DNA of 64,000 bases, from the NCBI RefSeq assembly GCF_001659605.2, contig NC_035169.2, forward strand, positions 14,756,263 through 14,820,262, written 5' to 3'. The stretch comes from Manihot esculenta (lineage: Eukaryota > Streptophyta > Magnoliopsida > Malpighiales > Euphorbiaceae). Position numbers and translations under genes: made by a program. The stretch's first letter is position 1. Each line of letters starts with the position of its first letter. This document shows positions 22,543 to 32,950 of the stretch, piece by piece. The notes under the pieces are model-generated. The model saw only the letters and a program-made list of their open reading frames with translations, had not been told where the DNA came from and made no database searches.

Positions 22543-25500
22543 ATGGCAAGTTTAAAGCTTCCTGATGTTTTTGACCTCGAGTCGCATATTACCCCTTCCA
22601 ACATAACTAGTCACATTTTCCGGAGGCTTTTAGATACTCCGTTGTATCTTATTCGAGCACCTCTTCCAAATGAGAGGATAGTTCTTCCTTACCCTCGCCC
22701 TCCTGGTTTAGTGGATCCCCAAGAGGTTCGTAGCATAGTGTTTTTCCTGAAGCAGAGAGAATTTGGTTTACCGCTTCCTTTTACCCCTTTCTTTGTTGAG
22801 GTTTTTGAATACTTTGGGGTAACTCCTCGAATGTTATCCCCAAATTCCATTTTATTCATGTCCTGTTTCGAGTCTATCTGTCTTTGTTGGGGTTTCACAC
22901 CTACGGCCTGTCTGTTTGTCACTTTTTTCCGCCTGGTTAGGGCGAAGCAAAACTTCTATTACTTTTCCCCCCGTAATGGGCTGTCTCTTCTTACAGGCTA
23001 CAAGGATTCTATAAAGGGATGGGTAGAGAATTTCCTTATGGCGGAGTTGAAACTAGGGTCCTGCCGATCGTGGGATGTGGACCTAAGGTGGGGGGAGATC
23101 TTTCCAGGCTGCAACGATCTGCCCGAATTGAGTCTTATTGAGCAGGTCGGGCTGCTTCGACTGACTTCCGTTGAGAGGAAGTATGATGTCGAGAAGTGTA
23201 TGTTTGCGTCCAACCTTAGGGATATCCGGGACACGGGTATAGTGCTTCGTCTGGCTATTCTGTTTCTTCTTTGCTCATAACATCAGGAAGTATGCTAACT
23301 CTTTATAATTTCGTGTTTCTTGCAGCTTCTGAGGTTAGAATGGATGGCATCAAATTCCCCAAGAATTTTGACCTGTCTCGGGAGAACATGCATGCAATTT
23401 TTGACGCCTTCGGGGATGGGCGTTCTGTAACTGAGATTGCTGCAGAGCTGGCTCAGGCCGCTTCCTCCAAGAAGGTCAGCCGACCTCCCGTCAAAGCTTC
23501 TTCTCGGACTTCCAAGCCGAGCTCTCGCTGCGTCAAATCAGCTCGGCCATCTAGCCATGGTGGGTCGAGCTCAACCTCGACGCCTGCTGAAGGATCTAGA
23601 TTCGTTCCAGCCTCCTCAGAGGTCGTGGGGGGAACTTCCCTAGCTATTGTGGAGCAGACCCAAGCTACTGAACAAGTGGGGCAGGGTGCCGTCCATTCTA
23701 CTGAGGAGGTGTTAGGGGGGAAGTTTAAGTCCCCTGTTGAAGACAAGGAGACCTCTGGGACAGGGATGGAGATCATCCTCCTAGAGGATCAAAGCCCAGA
23801 GGTTTCTGGTGAAGGTGCCCCTGCCCTTGTGAGGACTGAGCCTGAGGGATCTGAGGGTGTCCCCTCGAAGACTGGGGGCAAGCGTCCGACCCCTTCTGGA
23901 ACGCCTGTCCCATCTCCTGCTCGGAAGAAATCCAAGACTGCTGCGGGTCCTTCCCCACCTCTTTCTACCATTGGGAAAGGGAAGGGTGTTTCTTCTGTTC
24001 CTTCGTCGTCCCCTATTGACAACATTCTGGACCTGTCAAGCATTTCCTCTGAGTCTCCGGCCTCTGCTGTTGCCGCACTACTCCGGGAGCGGATGTTCGG
24101 CGGGATAACAGAGGCTTCGGATCCTCATCTTCTGGCCCTGACTGGTCACTTGGCCAGTTCTACCAAGGAGCAGGTGTCCTTCCAATCTCGCTCTCGTGAG
24201 GAGCTCGGATCTACGATTGGAGAAATGCTTCTGATGGTAAGTTATTTTTTCTTTTCACTTCTCTTTGAGTTTGCTTTGTTTCTTTTCTTGACAATTGTTC
24301 TTTCATACTAGATGTTAGGCCTAGTTATGGAGGTGGATGCCCGTGACCTCTCTCTCCGGGAGTCCGTGGACCGCCGGATCGAAGAAGTGCGTCGCGATGA
24401 AAACCTGACTGCCACCAGCGACGCGAGGGGCCACCTGGCAGCCGCCCGGGAGCAGATCCAGTCTCTCCAGGTGGAGTTACATTCTGCGCTGGAGGCCTCT
24501 AAAAGAGCTGAGGACAGAGCGGTTGGGGTGGCAGAGCATAGCAAATCCCTGAAATCAGAGCTGTCTCGTACTCGCAGGGCTCTCCAGGAGTCTGATGAGA
24601 GGGCAGCTGAAGTGGAAGCTCGTTGTGTAGAGGTTGTAAACAGCTGTCCTCTATGACAACGGCCCTTCAGGAGAGGGATGAGGCTGTTGGCCAAAAAGCC
24701 GAGGTCCAGCGCCAGCACGAGGCCTTAAAGGCTGATTTTGAGGGGCTTCAAGCTCACCTGAATGAGGTGAAGGCTCAGAGGGAAAGTGCCCTAGCCCGGG
24801 TGGAGGTCCTTGAGCAAGAATTGGGCACAAGTTCTGATCGTATCAAAGATCTGTCTTCATCGGCTGAAGAGTTCAACCTTCGCCAACAACAGCTGAAAAA
24901 TGAAGTCAGGGCATTGGAACGTAAATGTTTAGCCCTGCTTGAGGTGGTAAAGTATGCCGAAGGGAAGGCTCAGCTGAAGCGTGAACAGTATATAGCAGAG
25001 TATCAGGAGTTTGATGAGCTGAAGGTTAAAATTGATCAGGCCTGTGAAGCTCATCTTCAGGATTACAAAGACTCGTCTGAGTTTAAGGAATTTGTGGCTG
25101 AGGCTTGTGAAGAACATCTTGATGAGTATAAAGCTTCTGGTGAAATGAAAAAGGTTATCCTTGATAAGGCCTACCGCATGTATGTAACTGGCTACAATCG
25201 CGGTTTAAGAGAAGCTAGGCAGGCTCCTGATATTCCTTTGGCCAAGCTTCATAGGCGCGAAGTGGACTCAGATGGCGAGTCAGTGTTATACGGGGAGGAT
25301 GATTTCCCTTTGCCCCGAGGAGATTCTCGGAGGAACATAGACCGGCCAGCTGAGTCTTCGTCAGGGGAATTCGAGATAGAGTCGGAGGAGGACGATCCTG
25401 ATTCTGATAAAGACGGTCTCCACCGTGGGTCAGAAGTTGCCCCTACTATTAATGTTGAGAGCTCTGGCCCAAGGGACACCGAGCTTCCTTCGGAGGTGGC

Positions 25501-25588
25501 TGTAAATAGAGATAATGCAGGCGAGGGTGTTCTTACTGATGTAAGTCCCTTAAGGACTATTTATCCTCCTTCCTCGCCGGAGAAATAA
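22543..25588 (+). CDS. Antisense gene of element B: PF04195-like protein with coiled coil, three exons
   Basis: Likely start is the ATG at 22543 in a CCATGG context. Exon 1 (22543-23236) has a region like the 'putative gypsy-type transposon' family (PF04195), for example FVEVFEYFGVTPRMLSPNSI and FFRLVRAKQNFYYFSP. Intron 1 (23237-23325, GTATAG...TTGCAG) and intron 2 (24237-24311, GTAAGT...ACTAG) have canonical ends and keep the frame (694 and 911 bp exons). Exon 2 is Ser/Pro-rich and disordered; exon 3 is a long alpha-helical coiled coil ending in an acidic tail, with AATAAA at the stop. The function of the family is unknown. A one-base loss in an A run near 24640 shifts exon 3 from one frame to the next, so this copy is probably broken into a long N-part and a C-part (24650-25588). 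It runs against gag-pol. Confidence 0.72.
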
Positions 25589-26094
25589 ATTGTAATAATC
25601 ATTAATGAAATATTAGTTTCCTTCATATTTCTTGACATTTATCTCTACTCTTCGTATTTGTGATGTAAACTACATATTCTCATTCAGAAGCTCTGAATTA
25701 ATCTTAAGTTGCGAGCTCAGCTCTTAGCTGATAGTCTGAGAGATCAAATCTCGTACCTTTTTAATGACAACTATCATGTCAGTTTTTGGCTTTTAGTCCT
25801 TCTTTCTTCGTTGTGACTTCGTATATTTGTCTCAGATAAACTGATTTAGGCTTTGATTATAGGCTTGTTATCCTCCTAAGGATATCTTCATTTATGAGTC
25901 CTTCTATGGAGGGAGCTCGGCCTTTCTCTTTGACCTTCGTATCTTGATCCTTAAAGGATATGAGTCTACTCGAGCTGAGAGTTCGGTCTTGGGCCTTTGT
26001 GGATATTGGTCCGAGCTGGGAGCTCGACCTTGAGTGTTGTAAGAATATAAGTCTGTTCGAGCTCGACCTTTGTGGATATTAGTCTTGAGCTCGA

Positions 26095-26129
<35 letters not shown>

Positions 26130-26243
26130 AGCTCTGGGCTCTTCTCTTTCCGAGGTCGGAATTGGATTTTATAAGTTGTTCTGGTGGAGAAATTGTTCAT
26201 TTCGGGAGGCTCTTAAGTCCTTCACCGACCTATTTTTGATTCT
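25589..26243. other. Noncoding spacer with GAGCTC-rich repeats and poly-T
   Basis: 3' flank of the antisense gene. It includes ATCAAATCTCGTACCTTTTT (about 25744), close to a stretch at about 22026, and GAGCTCGACCTT words. No gene seen. Confidence 0.6.
26097..26128. repeat. Poly(T) run of 32
   Basis: Uninterrupted T run preceded and followed by GAGCTC words. Its length may be unreliable in assembly. Confidence 0.9.
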
Positions 26244-26601
26244 AGGAGATCTTACGGGATCCTGGTTTTCTTTGGATTTCCGGGACGACCTCGGGGCCTC
26301 GCCGGTTGTTTTTGTTTTCAGTAGATCTTACGGGATCCTGTTTTTCTTTTGAATTTCCGGGACGACCTCGGGGCCTCGCCGGTCGTTTTTTGTTTCCAGG
26401 AGATCTTACGGGATCCTGTCTTTCTTTTGAATTTCCGGGACGACCTCGGGGCCTCGCCGGTCATTTTTTGTTTCCAGGAGATCTTACGGGATCCTGTTTT
26501 TCTTTGAATTTCCGGGACGACCTGGGGGCTTCGCCGGTTGTTTTTTGTTTCCAGGAGATCTTACGGGATCCTGTTTTTCTTTGAATTTCCGGGACGACCT
26601 C
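26244..26601. repeat. 77-bp tandem array, left part (units 1-5)
   Basis: Units begin near 26244, 26321, 26398, 26476 and 26553, each with AGGAGATCTTACGGGATCCT and GACGACCTCGGGGCCTCGCC. The fifth unit is split by the solo LTR. Confidence 0.93.
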
Positions 26602-26775
26602 TGTAATACCCGACTAGACTCCGGTATCGGAATTCCCACCGTCCGATGGAATTTGGGCGTCGGAAACCTCTAGAAGGGTAAAAGCATGTTTTTATAAAAT
26701 GTTTTCATGTTTTTAATGTTTTTAAGTATGATTTTAAATAAGTTTTAGCATGAAAATTCTTTAAGGAAAAAACCA

Positions 26776-27255
26776 GGTTCGGCCGCCGAAACTCACTTTC
26801 GGCCGCCGAACATGCATGGACTTTGGGAGGCACATTAGGCCCCCGAAAGTCTAAGTGAGGGAAGTGCAGGTTCGGCCGCCGAACTTTATGTTCGGCCGCC
26901 GAACATTGCATGGATGCGGAGGCACATTCGGCCCCCGAACGTGGCCTGAGGCCCCTAGGAACTTGTATGCATGCTTTGGTTAAAAAATATGCATGATTTA
27001 TAGATTTGGAGGCGAAATGTGCAAAGGGAGCCAAGTTTCTGCCCTTTGGCAGAAACCAGGTTCGGCAGCCGAAGGTACTTTCGGCCGCCGAACATGGCTG
27101 GGGAGGCAGGCCTTTCGGCTGCCGAAGTTGCCCCCGAAAAGAGACTTTCGTCTCTGCCTGGCACTTTCGGCCGCCGAAGGTGCCGCCGAACCTAGCTGAG
27201 TTTCGTCTCTGTCTGGGACTTTCGGCCGCCGAAGGTGCCGCCGAAGGTGCCCTGT
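26776..27255. repeat. TTCGGCCGCCGAA motif array in solo LTR
   Basis: More than ten full or partial copies, including pairs such as 26776-26812 and 26871-26905. Many contain GCCGCC. Confidence 0.9.
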
Positions 27256-27612
27256 TCAGCCATTTCATGCATATTTTCTGTGATGTTTTCATGATGTTTT
27301 AGGGGTTTTTTTGGGGGATACATTAGAGTTATGATTATATATGTTGGTCCCTCATTGGAGTCCACCTGTGTAGGTTCGGACCCGAGGAACCAAGGACCCC
27401 AGCAGTGAGCCAGCTGCTGAGAGTTTGACAGAGTCAGCCAGAGGTGAGTGGAACTATACTTAATCTTTTAAATTAAGAAAGTGAATATTTTATCATGTTT
27501 CATGCATCATGGCTATAATATAGGATGTTTGCATTAGAATCACGAATATGCTACATTGCATTATTATATTGTGGTTGATGAGGAGGGACATTGCACGACT
27601 CACTAGTCCTGT

Positions 27613-27772
27613 ATACGAAGTCCTGTGGTGCCCATAATAGGGCCGGGCAATAGCTCCGATTTACGAAGTCCTGTGGTGCCCATAATAGGGCCGGGCAATA
27701 CGAAGTCCTGTGGTGCCCATAATAGGGCCGGGCAATACGAAGTCCTGTGGTGCCCATAATAGGGCCGGGCAT
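27613..27772. repeat. 37-bp tandem array (4 units) in solo LTR
   Basis: Units start at 27613, 27662, 27699 and 27736 (TACGAAGTCCTGTGGTGCCC). The first is separated by an extra 12 bp. The position matches the 33-bp array in A's LTR, but the sequence differs. Confidence 0.9.
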
Positions 27773-28407
27773 GGAGCTGAGGGATTTTTGGGTCGGTCCG
27801 TCCATGATGTGAAATGTTTGTGCAATGATGCATTCCATTATAGCATGTTTTAAATATTTTTTTTTATATAGTTCTACTCACTGGGCATCTAGCTCACCCC
27901 TCTCCCCTAACCCCAGGTTTGCAGGTATGGGATTGATAGAGAAGAAAAGAAGAGAAAAGTCATATGTATGTAATAGCTAGAGTATGTGGACATGACAAAT
28001 GATAAGAATGTAATGTAAAGTTTTGAACAGTTATGTTTATGTAATTATGTTATTGAGGATAGAGTTGTGCTTGACCATAGTATATGTTAATCCCTTGGTA
28101 TGTACATGATCTTATTTTATGATGTATATGTGAACCAACTCAACACAGGATATATATTGCCCATTGAGGCTTTGATGAAATCCCACAGAGGGATTAATGT
28201 TTATGTATATGATGAACATAGTGCATGCACAGGTTGAGTTTGGTGAATGAAGAAAAAGAAAAGTTTTTAATTCTTATGTATGTTCGTTGATCATGTATGG
28301 GATTAAACAGGTAAACAGGATGTATGTAGGCTTGCTACGGGTTCCGGCGGCCTTAAGCCGACCTGAATCCTAGCGCCGGTAGCGGTCCGGATTTCTGGGG
28401 CGTTACA

Positions 28408-28590
28408 ACCTCGGGGCCTCACCGGTTGTTTTTTGTTTCCAGGAGATCTTACGGGATCCTGTTTTTCTTTGAATTTCCGGGACGACCTCGGTGCCTCGCC
28501 GGTTGTTTTTGGCTCCAGGAGATCTTACGGGATCCTGGTTTTCTTTGGATTTTCTGGGATGACCTCGGGGTCTCGCCGATTGTTTGTACA
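28408..28590. repeat. 77-bp tandem array, right part (units 5b-7)
   Basis: It continues after the solo LTR, with units starting at 28441 and 28517. Bases 26553-26601 plus 28413-28440 add to exactly 77. Confidence 0.92.
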
Positions 28591-28795
28591 AAATTCAGGC
28601 TCATTGGCCTTACTGTCGCTTCGTCATCTCAGCTGGTTTTTGTGCCTAACTGAGGTCTTGTTTGCAAGGGATCTTTCTGAGCCCTGTTCTTTCTTTATCA
28701 TGGAAAAATGTTTTTCACAAAGATAATCACATTGTATAAACAATTTTCATTTATTCATCTTTGTCAAAATACAATGTTTTTTCTTTACAAATATT
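28591..28795. other. Spacer between tandem array and pol of element B
   Basis: About 200 bp of noncoding sequence after the pol stop. No feature recognised. Confidence 0.5.
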
Positions 28796-31700
28796 TCAAG
28801 GAAAATACCTTTTTAAGTGCTGGATGTTCCAAGCGTGGGGCTCGGGGTTTCCTTGCATATCTTCAATTCGGTATACCCCGGGCTTAACCACTTTTGTCAC
28901 CTTGAATGGACCTTCCCAGGTCGGTGCTAGCTTGCCTGCGGCTGCTCTTTTTCCAGTAGCTTCCAGGTTTCTTAAAGTCAGGTCTCCCACCTTCAAGCTT
29001 CTTTCTCTGACCTTTTGATTGTAATATCTTGCCGCTCGTTGTTGATAAGCAGCAGTTCGGACTTGGGCTTCTTCCCTAACTTCTTCAAGAGCATCTAGGT
29101 TGTTCCTTAATTTGTCCCCATTAGCGTTCTCACTAACGAATTGAACTCGATGAGTGGGGATCTGCAATTCAACTGGGACTACAGCCTCTGTGCCATAAGC
29201 AAGTACAAACGGGGTTTCTTGAGTGGGCGCTCTGGGAGTGGTTCGGAGTGCCCATAGAGTGCTATTGAGCTCTTCTGCCCAATTCTCCTTTGCGCCATCC
29301 AGCCGTTTCTTTAATCCTTGAAGGATAGCTCTATTAGTGACTTCCGTTTGGCCATTAGTCTGAGGATGAGCCACGGAGGAGAACTTATGCCATATGCCCA
29401 TGTTCGTCGTGAAGGCTCTGAAAGTACTGCAATCAAATTGTCTGCCGTTGTCTGAGATAAGTACTCTTGGTATGCCAAATCTGCAGATGATATGTCCCCA
29501 TACGAAATCTATCATCTTGCGAGCTGTGATTGTGGCTATTGCTTCTGCCTCTGGCCATTTCGAGAAATATTCCACAGCCACCACTACGAATTTCCTTTGC
29601 CCCGTAGTTTTGGGAAAAGGTCCCAGGATGTCAATTCCCCATTGTGAGAAAGGCCATGGACTGGATATGCTTGCTTGAGGAGTGGCAGGGGTCCTGATGG
29701 CATTAGCAAATCTCTGACATACGTCACACCTCCGGACAAACTCTTCTGCTTCTTTTTTAACCGTGGGCCAGTAGTATCCTTGCCTGAATATTTTGTTAGC
29801 TAATGTCCCTGCTCCCTCGTGAGCCCCACATAGGCCTCTATGTATTTCCTCCATTACCTTTGCCGCTTCTTCCGGACTCACACACCGGAGCCATGGGCTG
29901 GACTTCCCTTTTCTGTATAAAGTTCCCCTTATTACTTGGTAATTAGCAGCTCGAGCTGCTATTTTTTTGGCTTCAACTGTATCTTCGGGGAGTTCGCCCT
30001 TTTCCAAGTATCTCAGGTATGGGGTCATCCAAGTTGGGCTCTGCTCCACCTGTAGTACTGTGTTTATCTTCTTGAAAGCAGGTGTGCTGACATGCTGTAT
30101 GTATACTTCATCAGGGAGCTGCTCTAACTCTTCTTTGGTCAGTCGACTAAGCAGGTCTGCCTCCTCATTTTCATCTCGAGGTATCCTCTGAAATCTCGTA
30201 ATAACTCCTCGGCTCGTGAGGTCGGCTTCCACAGTTTTTACTTTATCAAGATAACTCCGCATGATGGGATCTCTGGCCTGATATACTCCCGTCACCTGGT
30301 TGATCACCAGCTGAGAGTCACTATTTACTTCGAGGTCGGTTACCCCTATTTCCAAAGCTACCAACAATCCGTTCACCAAGGCTTCATATTCGGCCACATT
30401 ATTAGAAGCTTTGAATTCTAGCCGTAAGGCATAACATACTTTAAAGCCCTCCGGCCCCTTAAGTATTATCCCAGCGCCACTGCCCTCAGAGCCTGATGCT
30501 CCGTCTACATATAGCTTCCAGCTGGACTCTTGGGAAGGCTTTCCCTCTCCTTCTTTTCTTGGTATCTCCGAGGATGAACCTTCCTTCTCCTCGTTGAATG
30601 AGCATTCTGCTATGAAGTCAGCCAGCGCTTGAGATTTTATAGCTGTCCGAGGTCGGTACTCCAGACAGTAGGGGCTGATTTCCACGGACCATGCTAACAT
30701 CCGTCCTGAAGTTTCCGGCCTACGTAGGATCTTCTTTAAAGGTTGGTCCGTCATCACAACTCCTTGGTGGCCTTCCAGATAAACTTTGAATTTCCGGATT
30801 GCTAACAACAAGGCATACGCCAATTTTTCAATGTTCGAGTATCTGACCTCAGTGTCTCTGAGTACCTTGCTGACGTAGAAAACAGGTTTTTGCTCCCCTT
30901 CTTCCACTCTTACTAGTACTGCGCTGACTGCTTGCTCTGAGGCTGCCAAGTATATCAGGAGTTCTTCCCCTTTTATGGGGCTGCTGAGCACGTGATGCGA
31001 GCTGAGGTATTCCTTAAGCTCTGTGAAGGCTTTTTGGCAGTCATCTGTCCATTCAAAATTTGGAACCTTCCTTAATTTTTTGAAAAATGGCAAACACTTT
31101 TCTGCCGACCTCGACATAAATCGGTTAAGCGCCACTATTCTCCCGGTTAATCTCTGGACGTCCCTTACACAGGTCGGCTCCGGCATATTCAATATAGCTT
31201 CTACCTTCTCCGGATTGGGCTCAATGCCTTTTCCACTCACCATGTATCCCAAGAACTTTCCTCCCCTGATGAAGAAAGCACACTTTGCTGGATTCAACTT
31301 CATCCTGTATTGATCTAACACCCCAAATATCTCCCTTAAATCCGTTACGTGTTGTTGAAAAGTTGAACTTTTAACCACCATGTCATCCACATACACTTCT
31401 ACATTCCTGCCGATCTGGTTCTTAAAGATTTTATTCATTAATCGTTGGTAAGTTGCCCCGGCGTTTCTTAATCCGAAGGGCATAGCTCTGTAGCAGTAAG
31501 TCCCGTCTTCAGTTATAAATGAGGTCTTCTCCTCATCCGTCTTTTCCATTGGGATTTGGTGGTAACCAGACATAGCATCCAAAGAAGACATATAATCAAA
31601 ACCGGCCGTTGAGTCGACCATTTTATTAATATCGGGGAGGGGGTAACAATCTTTAGGGCAGGCTTTATTCAGGTCGGTAAAATCTATACACATCCTGTAT

Positions 31701-32620
31701 TTGCCATTGGCTTTTTTGACTAACACAGGATTCGCCAACCACTGTGGGTACATAACCTCCCTAATAAAGCCTGCCTCTTCTAGCTTCTGCACTTCTTCCT
31801 GGGTAGCCTGCTGCTTCTCTCTTCCCACTACTCTCTTCTTTTGCTTTATTGGTCTGGCCTCGGGGAGGACATTCAATCGGTGTGTCATCACTTTGGGGTC
31901 AATTCCTGGCATGTCTGAGGGCTTCCATGCGAAGGTCGGCGAGTGACTTCGGATCAGGGTCATGGCTTCACCTTTTTGTTCTTTGGTGAGGCCGGCATTG
32001 AGACTGAAGACCTTACTCGCTTCTTCTTCTGATAGAGAGAAGGTCTCCAGCTCTCCTATGGGTTCTGTCCGGGCTTCCTTTGTCTCATCTCTGACCTCCA
32101 AAACTTCCGAATCAAGCGCTTCTCCGGTTGAGTTCGGTTCCGTCACTGTGGCCAAGTATACTGCCCTTGCTTCTTCCTGGCTGCCCCGGACCATTCCCAC
32201 TCCTCCTTCCGTTGGGAACTTGAGTGCCAGATACCTAATGCTAGTGACAGCTTTGAAGTTGAACAACGCCGGCCTCCCCAAAATTGCATTGTAGCTTAGT
32301 GGGAGTTTGACCACCAAAAACACCTCATGATGGGTGCGAGCTCTGGGTGCTTCTCCCAAGGTAAGGGCCAGCTTCACCTTCCCTTCTACAAGTACCGGTG
32401 TTCCTCCGATCCCTTTGATGGGTGACTGGTCCCGAACCAGCTGTTCCTCTGGGATTCCCATCTGTTGGAAAACCCGATATGGCAATAAGTTGACCTTACT
32501 CCCATCATCCACCAGAACCTTCTTCACCCGAAAATTATGGATGACTGCTTCAATGACAAGCGCGTCATCATGGGGCATCTGAATGCCCTGTGCATCCTCC
32601 GAAGAGAAAGCGATGGTCAT
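28796..32620 (-). CDS. Element B pol: protease, RT, RNase H, archaeal-type RNase H, integrase
   Basis: 1274 codons, uninterrupted. Protease: LVDDGSKVNLL at residues 37-47. RT: motif A SSLDAMSGYHQ (Asp348), motif B PFGLRNAGATY, and YVDD at 410-413. The first RNase H (about 550-675) has IYLAASE where CDAS is usual, so its first catalytic Asp is lost. The second RNase H (about 700-830) keeps D706 (YVDGAS), E744/E746, D768 (NSDSQLV) and D822. Integrase has H927, H934, C965, C968, then D997, D1057 and E1093 with D35E spacing. This layout is the Tat type with dual RNase H. It is in the same frame as gag but follows a TAG at 32639-32641. The first Met may be internal to the natural polyprotein. Confidence 0.93.
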   Translation of the reverse strand: MTIAFSSEDAQGIQMPHDDALVIEAVIHNFRVKKVLVDDGSKVNLLPYRVFQQMGIPEEQLVRDQSPIKGIGGTPVLVEGKVKLALTLGEAPRARTHHEVFLVVKLPLSYNAILGRPALFNFKAVTSIRYLALKFPTEGGVGMVRGSQEEARAVYLATVTEPNSTGEALDSEVLEVRDETKEARTEPIGELETFSLSEEEASKVFSLNAGLTKEQKGEAMTLIRSHSPTFAWKPSDMPGIDPKVMTHRLNVLPEARPIKQKKRVVGREKQQATQEEVQKLEEAGFIREVMYPQWLANPVLVKKANGKYRMCIDFTDLNKACPKDCYPLPDINKMVDSTAGFDYMSSLDAMSGYHQIPMEKTDEEKTSFITEDGTYCYRAMPFGLRNAGATYQRLMNKIFKNQIGRNVEVYVDDMVVKSSTFQQHVTDLREIFGVLDQYRMKLNPAKCAFFIRGGKFLGYMVSGKGIEPNPEKVEAILNMPEPTCVRDVQRLTGRIVALNRFMSRSAEKCLPFFKKLRKVPNFEWTDDCQKAFTELKEYLSSHHVLSSPIKGEELLIYLAASEQAVSAVLVRVEEGEQKPVFYVSKVLRDTEVRYSNIEKLAYALLLAIRKFKVYLEGHQGVVMTDQPLKKILRRPETSGRMLAWSVEISPYCLEYRPRTAIKSQALADFIAECSFNEEKEGSSSEIPRKEGEGKPSQESSWKLYVDGASGSEGSGAGIILKGPEGFKVCYALRLEFKASNNVAEYEALVNGLLVALEIGVTDLEVNSDSQLVINQVTGVYQARDPIMRSYLDKVKTVEADLTSRGVITRFQRIPRDENEEADLLSRLTKEELEQLPDEVYIQHVSTPAFKKINTVLQVEQSPTWMTPYLRYLEKGELPEDTVEAKKIAARAANYQVIRGTLYRKGKSSPWLRCVSPEEAAKVMEEIHRGLCGAHEGAGTLANKIFRQGYYWPTVKKEAEEFVRRCDVCQRFANAIRTPATPQASISSPWPFSQWGIDILGPFPKTTGQRKFVVVAVEYFSKWPEAEAIATITARKMIDFVWGHIICRFGIPRVLISDNGRQFDCSTFRAFTTNMGIWHKFSSVAHPQTNGQTEVTNRAILQGLKKRLDGAKENWAEELNSTLWALRTTPRAPTQETPFVLAYGTEAVVPVELQIPTHRVQFVSENANGDKLRNNLDALEEVREEAQVRTAAYQQRAARYYNQKVRERSLKVGDLTLRNLEATGKRAAAGKLAPTWEGPFKVTKVVKPGVYRIEDMQGNPEPHAWNIQHLKRYFP

Positions 32621-32641
32621 GGGAGAGTGTTCAACGATCTA

Positions 32642-32950
32642 CATAACCTCGCCATTGCTGGTCTCCCCTTCCCGGTTTCTCTTCTTTCCTCGACAGTTCA
32701 TCCGTCCTCCAGTTCCTCCAACAATCATATTAATAGTCCCACTGGACCCGTCATTCACTGGTCCCGCTCCAGTTCTCCTGGGCACCTGGGCTGCCGGACC
32801 GGGTTGAGGCCTCTGCCCCTCCGGTTTCTTCACAAAATTTTTGAGATGCCCCCTTTTTATCAATCTTTCAATCTCCGCGATTAACTGAAAACAGTTATTT
32901 GTATCGTGGCCATGCGTCCGGTGGTACTGACAATACTTGTCAGGATTCCT
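32642..32950 (-). pseudogene. Element B gag end / gag-pro junction between two TAG stops
   Basis: Same frame as gag and pol. It includes KYCQYHRTHGHDTNNCFQL, the conserved Cys/His stretch, then IERLIKRGHLKNFV and a basic, Pro/Gly-rich linker. It is closed by TAG at 32951-32953 in front and TAG at 32639-32641 behind. Without these, gag-pro-pol would be one long frame. Confidence 0.82.

Larger units (their letters stand above)
26602..28407 (+). mobile_element. Solo LTR (1806 bp) inside element B
   Basis: TGTAATACCC at the start, GGGGCGTTACA at the end, flanked by ACCTC on both sides (26597-26601 and 28408-28412). There are no internal genes, so it is a solo LTR left after LTR-LTR recombination. 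It belongs to the superfamily of A and C, but its motif variant is TTCGGCCGCCGAA and I see no CCACCTATAAAAGG promoter. Confidence 0.93.

Noticed and set aside
23453..24108. Several open frames opposite or overlapping exon 2 of the antisense gene
   Set aside because: They are shadows of a GC-rich coding exon without own motifs.
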